Notes: generated by a model from the letters alone, not told the origin. A stretch of DNA of 6,752 nt from Chloroflexota bacterium (GCA_025450255.1 JANWHV010000185.1:1-6752); one strand, 5' to 3'. Shown: positions 1 through 6,444, numbered from the stretch's first letter. Numbers and translations: made by a program.

Positions 1-183
1 ACGCACCCCCGCACGCCCGCTTCCTGCCCGCGCCCGCTTGCGGCGTCAAATCACCCGCTTTCACGTGCACTGTCACGCGCCCGCCGGCCCAGCCCCTCAC
101 TCCGCGCGGCCAGGACCATACACGTACCGCCAAGCTGGGAGAGTGGCCGGTCCTATGACAACGCTTGCCGGCGTCGCCAAGTA
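1..183. other. Noncoding DNA downstream of the oxidoreductase gene
   Basis: GC-rich sequence between the window edge and the stop codon of the minus-strand oxidoreductase. I see no convincing gene: the one short plus-strand frame has no ribosome binding site and runs into the 3' end of the oxidoreductase. A weak inverted repeat (CCCAGC at 88-93, GCTGGG at 134-139, 40-base loop) is present, but no stem followed by a U-run that would serve as an intrinsic terminator. Confidence 0.5.
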
Positions 184-1257
184 CTACACGGCGCCAGCCA
201 CCACTCGCTCGGCGGCGCCGCTGCGGGCACTGCGGTAGGCGGCATCGAGTATTTCCACGGTGCGAGCGCCAAGCTCGATTGGAGAGCAGTTCTCGACTTG
301 CCGGCCCATGGCCAGGTCGACCAGGGCATCGATAGGGCCGGCACAGTGATAATTGCCCGCGCCCGGCTCTGGGTCGATCCGCACGTCGTCGCCGGGGCCA
401 CGGTAGCGCCAGACGCTCTCTCGTTCCAGGTCGATGTGCAACTGGCCCTCCGAGCCTATGATTCGCACCTCCAGCATATTCTTGTTCTCGTTGGCGCCCG
501 CGTGGCTGGAGGCGCCGGATAGCGTCCCGATCGCTCCATTCGCGTAGCGGAGGGCGATCGCATCATGCAGTTCGACCGGAGCGGCGAGCGGCGCGGCCAT
601 AAAGGCAAAAGCCTCCTTGCCGCGGAGGCCGGATAGCCAGAGCGCCAGGCCCAGCGCATGCGAAAGCTGCGCCTGCCCGTAGCCGCCGCCGGAGAGCGCG
701 GGATTGGTCCAGGTGGCCGCCTCGGGCGCGGCGTCGGGCGCGGCGGCTGGATAGGCGCCCAGATTGGCAAGCAGGTCGCGCGTGACCGAGGCCATCTGCA
801 CGGCCATTTGCTCGATCTGGCCCACGCCACCGCCGGTGTCCATCAGCCGTTTGGCCTCGCGTACCATGGGGAAGTAGTTCCAGCCAAAGGAGACGACCAC
901 GTGGCGATCGACGCGCCTGGCTGTTTCCACCAGATCCCATGCCTGCCCCGGATCAACGGTCACCGGCTTCTCCACCAGAATGTGCGCGCCGGCCTCCAGC
1001 GCCGCCTTGGCGTGCTCGTGATGCAGGGCGGAAGGGCTGGACACCACGCAGATATCGATTCCGGCCTCGATCACGTCGTGGTAGTCCTCGCTGGCCAAGG
1101 CAAAGCCGTAGCGGTCGCGGATACGCTCCAGCGCGGCGCGGCCGAGACGGCTGACGGCGACGAATTCGATATCGTCCGCATGCCGGGCCAGATTGGGCAG
1201 GTGAGATGCCACGGCCCACGATCCAGCCCCGATCACACCTACGCGCAGCTTCGCCAT
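184..1257 (-). CDS. Gfo/Idh/MocA family NAD(P)-dependent oxidoreductase
   Basis: A 357-residue cytoplasmic dehydrogenase of the glucose-fructose oxidoreductase/inositol dehydrogenase/MocA family, the usual length for the family. The N-terminal Rossmann fold opens with a beta strand and a GAGSWA nucleotide-binding loop (residues 10-15), where the third glycine of GxGxxG is alanine. The family EKP motif is at residues 96-98, with Lys97 the expected catalytic lysine. The C-terminal domain carries the GGGY...H segment, with His200 the likely catalytic histidine (residues 190-200). Family members oxidise or reduce a hydroxyl of a sugar, inositol or sugar-derived acid using NAD(P). The ATG at 1257 is chosen because GAGGAGG (1266-1272) lies 8 bases upstream. 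The gene is divergent from the short-chain dehydrogenase, across an intergenic region with a promoter candidate for each, so the two are probably co-regulated. Family assignment is secure; the substrate is unknown. Confidence 0.93.
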   Translation of the reverse strand: MAKLRVGVIGAGSWAVASHLPNLARHADDIEFVAVSRLGRAALERIRDRYGFALASEDYHDVIEAGIDICVVSSPSALHHEHAKAALEAGAHILVEKPVTVDPGQAWDLVETARRVDRHVVVSFGWNYFPMVREAKRLMDTGGGVGQIEQMAVQMASVTRDLLANLGAYPAAAPDAAPEAATWTNPALSGGGYGQAQLSHALGLALWLSGLRGKEAFAFMAAPLAAPVELHDAIALRYANGAIGTLSGASSHAGANENKNMLEVRIIGSEGQLHIDLERESVWRYRGPGDDVRIDPEPGAGNYHCAGPIDALVDLAMGRQVENCSPIELGARTVEILDAAYRSARSGAAERVVAGAV

Positions 1258-1265
1258 CCGCCCAT

Positions 1266-1272
1266 CCTCCTC
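1266..1272 (-). promoter_or_regulatory. Ribosome binding site of the Gfo/Idh/MocA gene
   Basis: On the minus strand this reads GAGGAGG, 8 bases before the ATG at 1257. It supports that start. Another ATG lies between it and the start but is out of frame. Confidence 0.75.
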
Positions 1273-1331
1273 GATAGCCGGCAGGCTGGCTGGCCGGCCG
1301 TGGCAGCAATCGTTTCCAGTAACCTTCGCTC

Positions 1332-1360
1332 ACCGTAGCGCACTCACCTCGCGCAGTCAA
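1332..1360 (-). promoter_or_regulatory. Candidate sigma70-type promoter for the Gfo/Idh/MocA gene
   Basis: On the minus strand, a -35 box TTGACT (1355-1360, 5 of 6 consensus bases) is separated by 17 bases from a weak -10 box TACGGT (1332-1337, 3 of 6). Transcription would begin near 1325, giving a leader of roughly 70 bases. The spacing is ideal but the -10 is poor, so expression may depend on an activator. Confidence 0.45.
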
Positions 1361-1382
1361 GGTCGGGAGCGCGGTACGGCGA

Positions 1383-1412
1383 TTGACACCCCAACTTGCA
1401 GCGGAGTAGAAT
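1383..1412 (+). promoter_or_regulatory. Sigma70-type promoter for the short-chain dehydrogenase gene
   Basis: A perfect -35 box TTGACA (1383-1388) and a -10 box TAGAAT (1407-1412, 5 of 6) are separated by 18 bases. Transcription would start near 1419, leaving a leader of about 75 bases before the GTG start at 1495. The promoter covers the TTG at 1396 that would open the longest reading frame, so translation from there is very unlikely. Its -35 lies 22 bases from the -35 of the opposing promoter. Confidence 0.7.
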
Positions 1413-1481
1413 CACGGCGGTGGAATCGTATCCAGTATTGGTACCAGCCCGTGTGGATCGCGGCCGCGCGGGGGCGGGGCC

Positions 1482-1489
1482 AGGGGAGG
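1482..1489 (+). promoter_or_regulatory. Ribosome binding site deciding the GTG start of the SDR gene
   Basis: AGGGGAGG ends 5 bases before the GTG at 1495. This site, with the promoter at 1383-1412, fixes the start well downstream of the earliest in-frame TTG (1396). Confidence 0.75.
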
Positions 1490-1494
1490 CAGCC

Positions 1495-2262
1495 GTGGCG
1501 TGGAACGCGGGGGCGGGGCTCGATGGGAAGGGCGTGCTGGTCACCGGCGCCGCCGGCGGCATCGGTAAGTCGGTGGCGGCGGCGTTCGGCGCCTGCGGCG
1601 CGCGCGTGATGGCCGTCGATCTGGATGCGGCGGCGGTCGAGGCGGTCGTAGCCGGCCTGGAGGGCAGTGGGCACATAGCGGTCGGCGCGAACCTGCGCGA
1701 CCTCGATGCCCTGACCGGGCTGGTGGAACGCGCGCGCGCCGAACTTGGCTCGCTGGACGTGCTGGTCCATCTCGCCGCTGTCTTGCGCCGCCGCTTGAAC
1801 ATCGACGAAGTGACCGAGGACGACTGGGATTTTCAGATCGACCTCAACTTCAAGTCCACCTTCTTCCTGGCCCGTGCCGCCGCCGGCGCCATGCGCGACC
1901 AGGGCCGAGGCGGCCGCGTGATCCTCTTCTCCTCGCAGGGATGGTGGACCGGCGGCCTGGGCGGCTCCGTCGTCTACAACGCGGCGAAGGGTGGTGTGGT
2001 AACCATGGCGCGCGGCCTCTCGCGCATCTACGGCCCGCACGGGATCACCGTCAACACCGTGGCGCCCAGTTTCGTGATTACGCCGATGCTGATGAGCGGC
2101 CTCAACCCCACAATGCTGGAAGACTGGAAGACGGCCACGCCACTCGGGCGCCTGGCCGAGCCAGAGGAGATCGCCGGCCCGGTGGTCTTCCTGGCCAGCG
2201 ATCACGCATCCTTCATCTCCGGCACCACCCTGAATATCAGCGGCGGGTTCCTGAACTATTAG
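1495..2262 (+). CDS. Short-chain dehydrogenase/reductase (SDR, classical type)
   Basis: A 255-residue cytoplasmic NAD(P)-dependent oxidoreductase of classical SDR length. The nucleotide-binding glycine motif TGAAGGIG is at residues 17-24. Asp42 at the end of the second beta strand suggests a preference for NAD(H). Asn118 (in LNFKS) and the YNAAK motif (Tyr161, Lys165) give the expected catalytic set, with Ser146/Ser147 as the serine. The C-terminal SGTTLNISGG segment is typical of FabG-like members. Two oddities: the usual NNAG motif reads HLAA (92-95), and the serine-tyrosine spacing is one residue longer than usual. Such enzymes often oxidise sugars, polyols or keto-deoxy acids in catabolic clusters, which fits the enolase-superfamily neighbours. 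The GTG start has a strong ribosome binding site at 1482-1489. The TAG stop overlaps the stop codon of the convergent enolase-superfamily gene. The substrate is unknown. Confidence 0.93.
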   Translation: MAWNAGAGLDGKGVLVTGAAGGIGKSVAAAFGACGARVMAVDLDAAAVEAVVAGLEGSGHIAVGANLRDLDALTGLVERARAELGSLDVLVHLAAVLRRRLNIDEVTEDDWDFQIDLNFKSTFFLARAAAGAMRDQGRGGRVILFSSQGWWTGGLGGSVVYNAAKGGVVTMARGLSRIYGPHGITVNTVAPSFVITPMLMSGLNPTMLEDWKTATPLGRLAEPEEIAGPVVFLASDHASFISGTTLNISGGFLNY

Positions 2263-3383
2263 AAGCGATATTTTGCCAATACCGCTTCCTTCACCTCAAC
2301 GCCCAGCCCCGGCTTCATCGGCACGTCGATCCAGCCGCCCTGCTGCTTGAACGGCGTCTCCACCAGTTCATCTTGCATGGGGTTCTCCAGCGGCTTCATC
2401 TCGAACACCAGGCAGCGGTCGGAGATGGCGGAGAGCGCCAGGCTGGCGGCGGTGATCACCGCGCTGCTCCAGGCGTGCGCGTTGTACCAGATGCTGGCCG
2501 CTTCCACGAGCTGGATCAATTGGCGGAAGCCGGTGATGCCCTCGGCGCGGCCAGGATCGCAGCCCACCACGTCCACGATGCCGGTGCCGATCAGCCGCTC
2601 GTAGGCGGCCAGGGTCCATTCCCGCTCACCCGTGGCGATCAGCGTCTTGCAGTGCATCCTGAGCTTACGGAAGCCCTCGATATCCTGCGGCTCCAGCGGC
2701 TCCTCGATCCAGCGCAGGCCGTACTCCTCGAAGGCGTTGGTCAGGAGAATGGCGTGGCGCAGGTCCCAGGGCAGTGACTGGCCGCGGTCGATCATGATGT
2801 CGCCTTTTGGTCCCATCGCCTCGCGCAGCAGGCGCACGAAGGTGATATCCCGCTCCGCCTCGTAACCCAGGCGAGCCTGGCCGCGCTTGCCGAAGCCGAT
2901 CTTGACGCCCTGGTACCCCTCGTCCCGCACGTACTTGCCGTGCCGCTCGGCTTCAAACTCGATGCTGGGGTTGAAGGCATGGGTGCTGGCGATCACCGGC
3001 AATCGGTCGCGGTAGGCGCCGCCCAGCAGCTTGACCAGCGGCACGCCCAGGATTTTGCCCTTTAGGTCCCAGAGCGCGATGTCGATAGCGCTGATGGCGA
3101 AGGATGTGATGCCGCCCTGGTAGCCGTACCACCAGGTATGACGCTTGAGCCGGCGCCACAACTCCTGGTTGTCGAGCGGATCCTGGCCGACAAGCTGCGC
3201 GGCCAAACCCTCCAGCAGCACCTCCGTGGCCCGCGCAGACTCGGGAAACTGGGTGATCGCCTCGCCCCAGCCGAGTGTGCCATCCTCCGCCTCGATGCGG
3301 CAGAACGTCAAATAGCGGGTATTATTGTTGTCGTTCGGCTCCGGGTAGGATACCGATAGGGGCGTGACCGAGCGAATGCGCAT
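2259..3383 (-). CDS. Mandelate racemase/muconate lactonizing family protein (enolase superfamily), probable acid-sugar dehydratase
   Basis: A 374-residue two-domain enzyme: an N-terminal capping domain (about residues 1-125) and a C-terminal barrel. Family members take a proton alpha to a carboxylate with Mg2+ bound, and many dehydrate aldonic acids to 2-keto-3-deoxy acids. Likely metal ligands are Asp199 (MIDRG), a glutamate of the EEP motif (227-229) and Glu253 (ATGE). Asp276 (GCDPG) and His303 (NAHAW) form the probable His-Asp dyad. Lys161 is followed by Ile-Gly, so the second lysine of the KxK motif is missing, and the Asn of the usual DxN is Gly. That favours a dehydratase relying on the His-Asp side over a KxK racemase. 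I chose the ATG at 3383, not an earlier in-frame start: AAGGAGGT lies 7 bases upstream and the protein then begins in the normal family way (MRIRSV). It is the last gene of the operon, 13 bp after the MaoC gene. Specificity is not readable. Confidence 0.92.
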   Translation of the reverse strand: MRIRSVTPLSVSYPEPNDNNNTRYLTFCRIEAEDGTLGWGEAITQFPESARATEVLLEGLAAQLVGQDPLDNQELWRRLKRHTWWYGYQGGITSFAISAIDIALWDLKGKILGVPLVKLLGGAYRDRLPVIASTHAFNPSIEFEAERHGKYVRDEGYQGVKIGFGKRGQARLGYEAERDITFVRLLREAMGPKGDIMIDRGQSLPWDLRHAILLTNAFEEYGLRWIEEPLEPQDIEGFRKLRMHCKTLIATGEREWTLAAYERLIGTGIVDVVGCDPGRAEGITGFRQLIQLVEAASIWYNAHAWSSAVITAASLALSAISDRCLVFEMKPLENPMQDELVETPFKQQGGWIDVPMKPGLGVEVKEAVLAKYRF

Positions 3384-3390
3384 CTCCCAT

Positions 3391-3398
3391 ACCTCCTT
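3391..3398 (-). promoter_or_regulatory. Ribosome binding site overlapping the MaoC stop codon
   Basis: On the minus strand, AAGGAGGT is a near-perfect Shine-Dalgarno site 7 bases before the ATG at 3383. Its first two bases are the last two of the TAA stop of the MaoC gene. A ribosome terminating there would sit on the initiation site, which favours coupled translation. Confidence 0.8.
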
Positions 3399-3879
3399 AT
3401 ACGGCCGCGTTGGGACTGGCGGCGCGGGTGTAGACCAGCACCGCGCGTTCATACTCGATGACCGTTTCGCCGTGTTGGTTGAAGCCGCGAGTTCGCACGC
3501 GCACGATACCCTGGCCTGGCCGGGTAGCCGAGGGCCGGGTCTCTAGGATCTCCGATTCGGCGTAGAGGGTATCGCCGATGAATACCGGCTTGGGCAGCCG
3601 CACCTTATCCCAGCCCAGATTGGCCACCGCGTTCTGGCTGATGTCGCCCACCGAGAGGCCGGTCACCACGGCAAGGGTCAGGGTGCTGACCACCAGTGGC
3701 TTGCCAAACTCGGTGCGCGCGGCGTAATCGCCATTGAAGTGAACCTGCAGGGTATTGCAGGTGAGCAGCGTGAACCAGGTGTTGTCCGCCTCGCCGATCG
3801 TGCGGCCCAGGGTATGGCGATAGGTGTCGCCCACCGTGAAATCCTCGAAGAAGTTCCCCTCCCAGCGCTGTCCCGACAT
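3397..3879 (-). CDS. MaoC-like (R)-specific hydratase/dehydratase
   Basis: A 160-residue single hot-dog-fold protein of the MaoC dehydratase family, which adds water to or removes it from enoyl-CoA thioesters. The segment around residues 39-59 (CNTLQVHFN, then DYAARTEFGKP) corresponds to the hydratase-2 active-site loop and helix. His47 is the catalytic histidine, and the usual Asp five residues earlier is Asn42. The overall pattern (FTVGDTYRHTLGRTI, then VANLGW, VFIGDTLYAESE) resembles MaoC proteins annotated as mesaconyl-CoA hydratase or methylmalyl-CoA dehydratase. I recognise this from memory and have not aligned it. The ATG at 3879 is preferred to an in-frame GTG at 3903, because that GTG lies inside the upstream gene and AGGGGA sits 7 bases before the ATG. 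The gene is 11 bp after the CitE-like gene, which fits consecutive hydration and cleavage of a CoA ester. The substrate is uncertain. Confidence 0.9.
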   Translation of the reverse strand: MSGQRWEGNFFEDFTVGDTYRHTLGRTIGEADNTWFTLLTCNTLQVHFNGDYAARTEFGKPLVVSTLTLAVVTGLSVGDISQNAVANLGWDKVRLPKPVFIGDTLYAESEILETRPSATRPGQGIVRVRTRGFNQHGETVIEYERAVLVYTRAASPNAAV

Positions 3880-3890
3880 GATTCCGTCCC

Positions 3891-5183
3891 CTATCCTTCC
3901 CACAACGCCTGTGCCTCTGCCTGCTCGCGCGCCTCGATGATCCCCAGCGCTACCGCGCGCCCAGGCTCCAACCGGCCCAGGGCGGCGGCGCGCCGGAGCA
4001 GCAGCCGCACATGTCGATCGGTGGCGCGATCGGCCATGGCGCCGTCGATGATCGCCGCGCCGCGCCCCTGCTCCTCGGCCTGCCGATAGGCCCGAAGGGT
4101 GGAGATTTCACGCTCGATATCCGGCGCATCCTGCTCGAACGCCAGCAACACAGCCAGGAGTTGGGCCGGGTGGCCGGCCCACTTGCCGGACATGCCCAGC
4201 CGGCGCGCATGCAGCGCGTCCTGATGTACGAGAGCCATCCGCGCCAGGAAGCGCTCCCGATTGGCGGCGGCGTCGAGGGCGGGATCGGCCACCGGATATT
4301 CCAGGGTCATGCCGTCGATCGCGGGGACGCCGAGCGCGCCCGCTACCGTCACCACCTGAGCCCGCGCCCACTCCGCTACGGCATGGCGATCGGCGACGCC
4401 GGGCAATCCCAGATCGGCGGCGAGATCCGCGGTGCCCAGGATCAGGGCGCAAAGCCGCCCCCGCGCCCGGCGCGCAAGATCGCTCAGCTGCGCGACCGCC
4501 CAACCCGATTCTATGAGCAGAGCGACTCTGATGCGGCACGGCGCCAGTTTCAGGGCATCTTCAATCGACGCGAGCGTGGCTTCCAGCCAGTCGATCTCCT
4601 CCGGCTGCTCGATCTTGGGGAAGACAATGCCGTCGAGCGGGTAGGCGTCCGGCACGCGTTCCCGGCCGGCGCCGATCAGCACGCCGATCAGGTCGCGCGC
4701 CGCGCCGGCGGCATTGAGGCCGAGCGGGCGATAGAAGCGGAGCGTGGCAGGTGACCAGCCCGCCTCGCGCAGCACCCGGACCGCGGTTTGGCGGCCTTGC
4801 GCGGCAACGTCCGCGCCCGGCGCCTGCGCATCTTCACCGTCCAGCACGACCAGCGGCGCCCGCCGCGGCAGGGCCAGCATCCCGGCCACCAGGGCAACCG
4901 GCACGTGCAGGCGCTCGGCCAGCGCCTCGGCGGTAACGCCCAGACGCGCCATCTGGCGCGCCACTGGTTCGGTACCGCCCTCCACGGCCTTCCGTGCCCG
5001 TGCCCCATCCGGCGCCGGCACGGTGAGATGCCCGTGCTGGCGCCAGAAACGCAGCGGCAACTCCACGCGCCCCGCTGCTCGCGCCGCATCCGCCACGGCC
5101 CGGCGCCCCTCGGCCTGCGCTACGAGCGATCGCTCCGGCGGATCGGACTCGTTCCTCGCCTCTCCGGGTTCTTCGCTGCTCAT
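3891..5183 (-). CDS. HpcH/HpaI aldolase/citrate lyase family protein (CitE- or malyl-CoA-lyase-like)
   Basis: A 430-residue member of the CitE/malyl-CoA lyase group, which cleaves or forms C-C bonds of hydroxyacyl-CoA esters using Mg2+. Recognisable sites in order: LDGEDA (114-119, equivalent to DLEDAV), Arg152 (FYRPLG), Lys190 (FPKIEQ), the metal-binding pair Glu225 (LLIES) and Asp253 (GTADLAADLG), and GKWAGHP (333-339, normally GKWAIHP). A C-terminal tail (about 365-430) with RGAAIIDG resembles that of malyl-CoA lyases. It is longer than the usual 290-350 residues: about 45 polar and Ala-rich residues precede the first strand, and about 35 extra helical residues (67-103) lie between that strand and the LDGEDA loop. 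The ATG at 5183 is the first plausible start after the upstream stop (22-bp gap); its ribosome binding site is weak, suggesting coupling to the preceding gene. With the MaoC partner, cleavage of a hydroxyacyl-CoA is likely. Exact substrate unknown. Confidence 0.87.
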   Translation of the reverse strand: MSSEEPGEARNESDPPERSLVAQAEGRRAVADAARAAGRVELPLRFWRQHGHLTVPAPDGARARKAVEGGTEPVARQMARLGVTAEALAERLHVPVALVAGMLALPRRAPLVVLDGEDAQAPGADVAAQGRQTAVRVLREAGWSPATLRFYRPLGLNAAGAARDLIGVLIGAGRERVPDAYPLDGIVFPKIEQPEEIDWLEATLASIEDALKLAPCRIRVALLIESGWAVAQLSDLARRARGRLCALILGTADLAADLGLPGVADRHAVAEWARAQVVTVAGALGVPAIDGMTLEYPVADPALDAAANRERFLARMALVHQDALHARRLGMSGKWAGHPAQLLAVLLAFEQDAPDIEREISTLRAYRQAEEQGRGAAIIDGAMADRATDRHVRLLLRRAAALGRLEPGRAVALGIIEAREQAEAQALWEG

Positions 5184-5205
5184 CGCGCCCGGTACTTCAC
5201 GGCGT

Positions 5206-6309
5206 CTACACGCGATACTTGGCGATGTACTCGGGGTCAAGTTCCCAGCCGAAGCCGGGCCGATCCGGCACGGGCATCTTGCCGTCGCGGCACTGAGCAC
5301 GATTCGCGAGCATGTTCCAGTAAATGGGATCGCGCTGCGGCGTGAAGCATTCGGCGTAGGTGCCATGCGGGATCGCCGCCAGCAGGTGGAGGGAGATCTG
5401 CGACTCTTCGTGGTGGGCCATCTGTACGTCATAGGCCATGGCGATGGCCGCCACCCGGCGCCACTCGGTGGGGCCGCCGCCCCACGAGGAATCGTAGTTG
5501 CAGACGTTGATCGCGCCATCCACGATCAGGTCGCGCGCGCCGACGCGGGTCAACTCGCTCTGGCCGGCGGCGACGGGAATGCCGGTGATCAGGCGCACGT
5601 CGCGCATGCCGTGGCGGTCGTTATACCAGCGGCAGGGCTCCTCGAACCAGCGCAGCCCCACGTCCGCGACCAGCCGGCAGAATGCCACCGCCTGCGCGGT
5701 GGTGTAGCCCTGATTGGCATCGCAGATCAGCACGAACGACGGACCGGCGAAGTCGCGCGCCACCCGCAGGCGGCAGGCGTCCTCCTCCGGTGTCATGGCG
5801 CCAATCTTGAACTTCATGCCGCAAAAGCCTTGATCGATGCAGAACTTCACTTCTTCGCGCAGTTCGTCATCGCTGTGGCCGTAGTAGCCGCCGATGCCGA
5901 TGGCGGGGACCGCGTCCCGGTAGCCGCCCCACAGGCGATATAACGGTTGGCCGGTGCGCTTGCCGAAGGCATCCCACAGCGCCGAGTCGATGCAGGCCAT
6001 GGCCTGCATGGCCAGGCGACGGTCGCGCAGCTGATCGAAGCTGGGCGGCAGCATCGCCTCCCAGGCGCCCTCGATATTGCAAGCGTCGCGCCCGATCAGC
6101 CCAGGCACCATCTCGTCGCGGATAATGGCCATGATCAGCGCTTGCTCGTCATCGGTATCGCCGTTATAGGCTTCGCCCACGATCCCGTCGCTGGTGCGAA
6201 TGCGGGTGATCAGGGTGCAACGGGTGCGCATGCGGTAAAAGCTGCCGCGATACAGGCGATCGAGCGGCACGCGGATAGGGATCACCTCGATACTTTCAAT
6301 CGTATCCAT
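5206..6309 (-). CDS. Mandelate racemase/muconate lactonizing family protein (enolase superfamily), first gene of the operon
   Basis: A 367-residue enolase-superfamily enzyme with a capping domain (about 1-130) and a catalytic barrel. It has the full set of mandelate-racemase-type residues: KFK (Lys166, Lys168) after the second barrel strand, Asp197 in DAN, the FEEP motif (222-225), Glu252 in GQSE, Asp273 (NYD), and His299/His300 as the partner base. This supports Mg2+-dependent proton abstraction alpha to a carboxylate, with racemase, cycloisomerase or acid-sugar dehydratase as the possible outcome. It is clearly diverged from the second enolase-superfamily protein of the operon (2259-3383), though both end in a similar AKYR-hydrophobic tail, so they probably act on different substrates or steps. 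The ATG at 6309 follows GGGAAGGA (6321-6328) by 11 bases. A promoter candidate lies at 6445-6473. The family is certain; the reaction is not. Confidence 0.92.
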   Translation of the reverse strand: MDTIESIEVIPIRVPLDRLYRGSFYRMRTRCTLITRIRTSDGIVGEAYNGDTDDEQALIMAIIRDEMVPGLIGRDACNIEGAWEAMLPPSFDQLRDRRLAMQAMACIDSALWDAFGKRTGQPLYRLWGGYRDAVPAIGIGGYYGHSDDELREEVKFCIDQGFCGMKFKIGAMTPEEDACRLRVARDFAGPSFVLICDANQGYTTAQAVAFCRLVADVGLRWFEEPCRWYNDRHGMRDVRLITGIPVAAGQSELTRVGARDLIVDGAINVCNYDSSWGGGPTEWRRVAAIAMAYDVQMAHHEESQISLHLLAAIPHGTYAECFTPQRDPIYWNMLANRAQCRDGKMPVPDRPGFGWELDPEYIAKYRV

Positions 6310-6320
6310 AGCCTATTGTT

Positions 6321-6328
6321 TCCTTCCC
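6321..6328 (-). promoter_or_regulatory. Ribosome binding site of the first operon gene
   Basis: On the minus strand this reads GGGAAGGA, 11 bases before the ATG at 6309. The spacing is slightly long but it is the only purine-rich site near the start. Confidence 0.55.
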
Positions 6329-6444
6329 GCACGGCACATGAAGCCAACGCGCAACGGGTAAGGCGTGGCAGCGTCGGTACCCGCTCCCGTCTCTTCTGGG
6401 GCGTCCACGCCGTCCAGCAATCGAAACCGGAACCGTTCTCTCTG

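Noticed and set aside
88..139. Terminator for the Gfo/Idh/MocA gene formed by CCCAGC/GCTGGG
   Set aside because: Six-base arms with a 40-base loop and no U-run; similar matches are expected by chance in GC-rich DNA.
1396..1494. N-terminal extension of the SDR starting at TTG 1396
   Set aside because: The extension overlaps the TTGACA/TAGAAT promoter, has no SDR homology that I can see and no ribosome binding site. The GTG at 1495 has a strong site and gives a normal SDR length.
1357..2205. 282-codon minus-strand frame opposite the SDR gene
   Set aside because: It lies antisense to a gene with a clear Rossmann motif and YxxxK site, crosses the promoter region and shows no recognisable domain.
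5184..5519. N-terminal extension of the CitE-like protein upstream of ATG 5183
   Set aside because: It would overlap the 3' end of the preceding gene in another frame by more than 300 bases, and its composition is that of a shadow frame.
4744..5943. Long plus-strand open frame (399 codons) antisense to the CitE-like and first enolase-type genes
   Set aside because: It spans two well-supported minus-strand genes, has low-complexity Arg/Ala/Pro-rich composition, no family motifs and no ribosome binding site. Long antisense frames are expected in GC-rich coding DNA.
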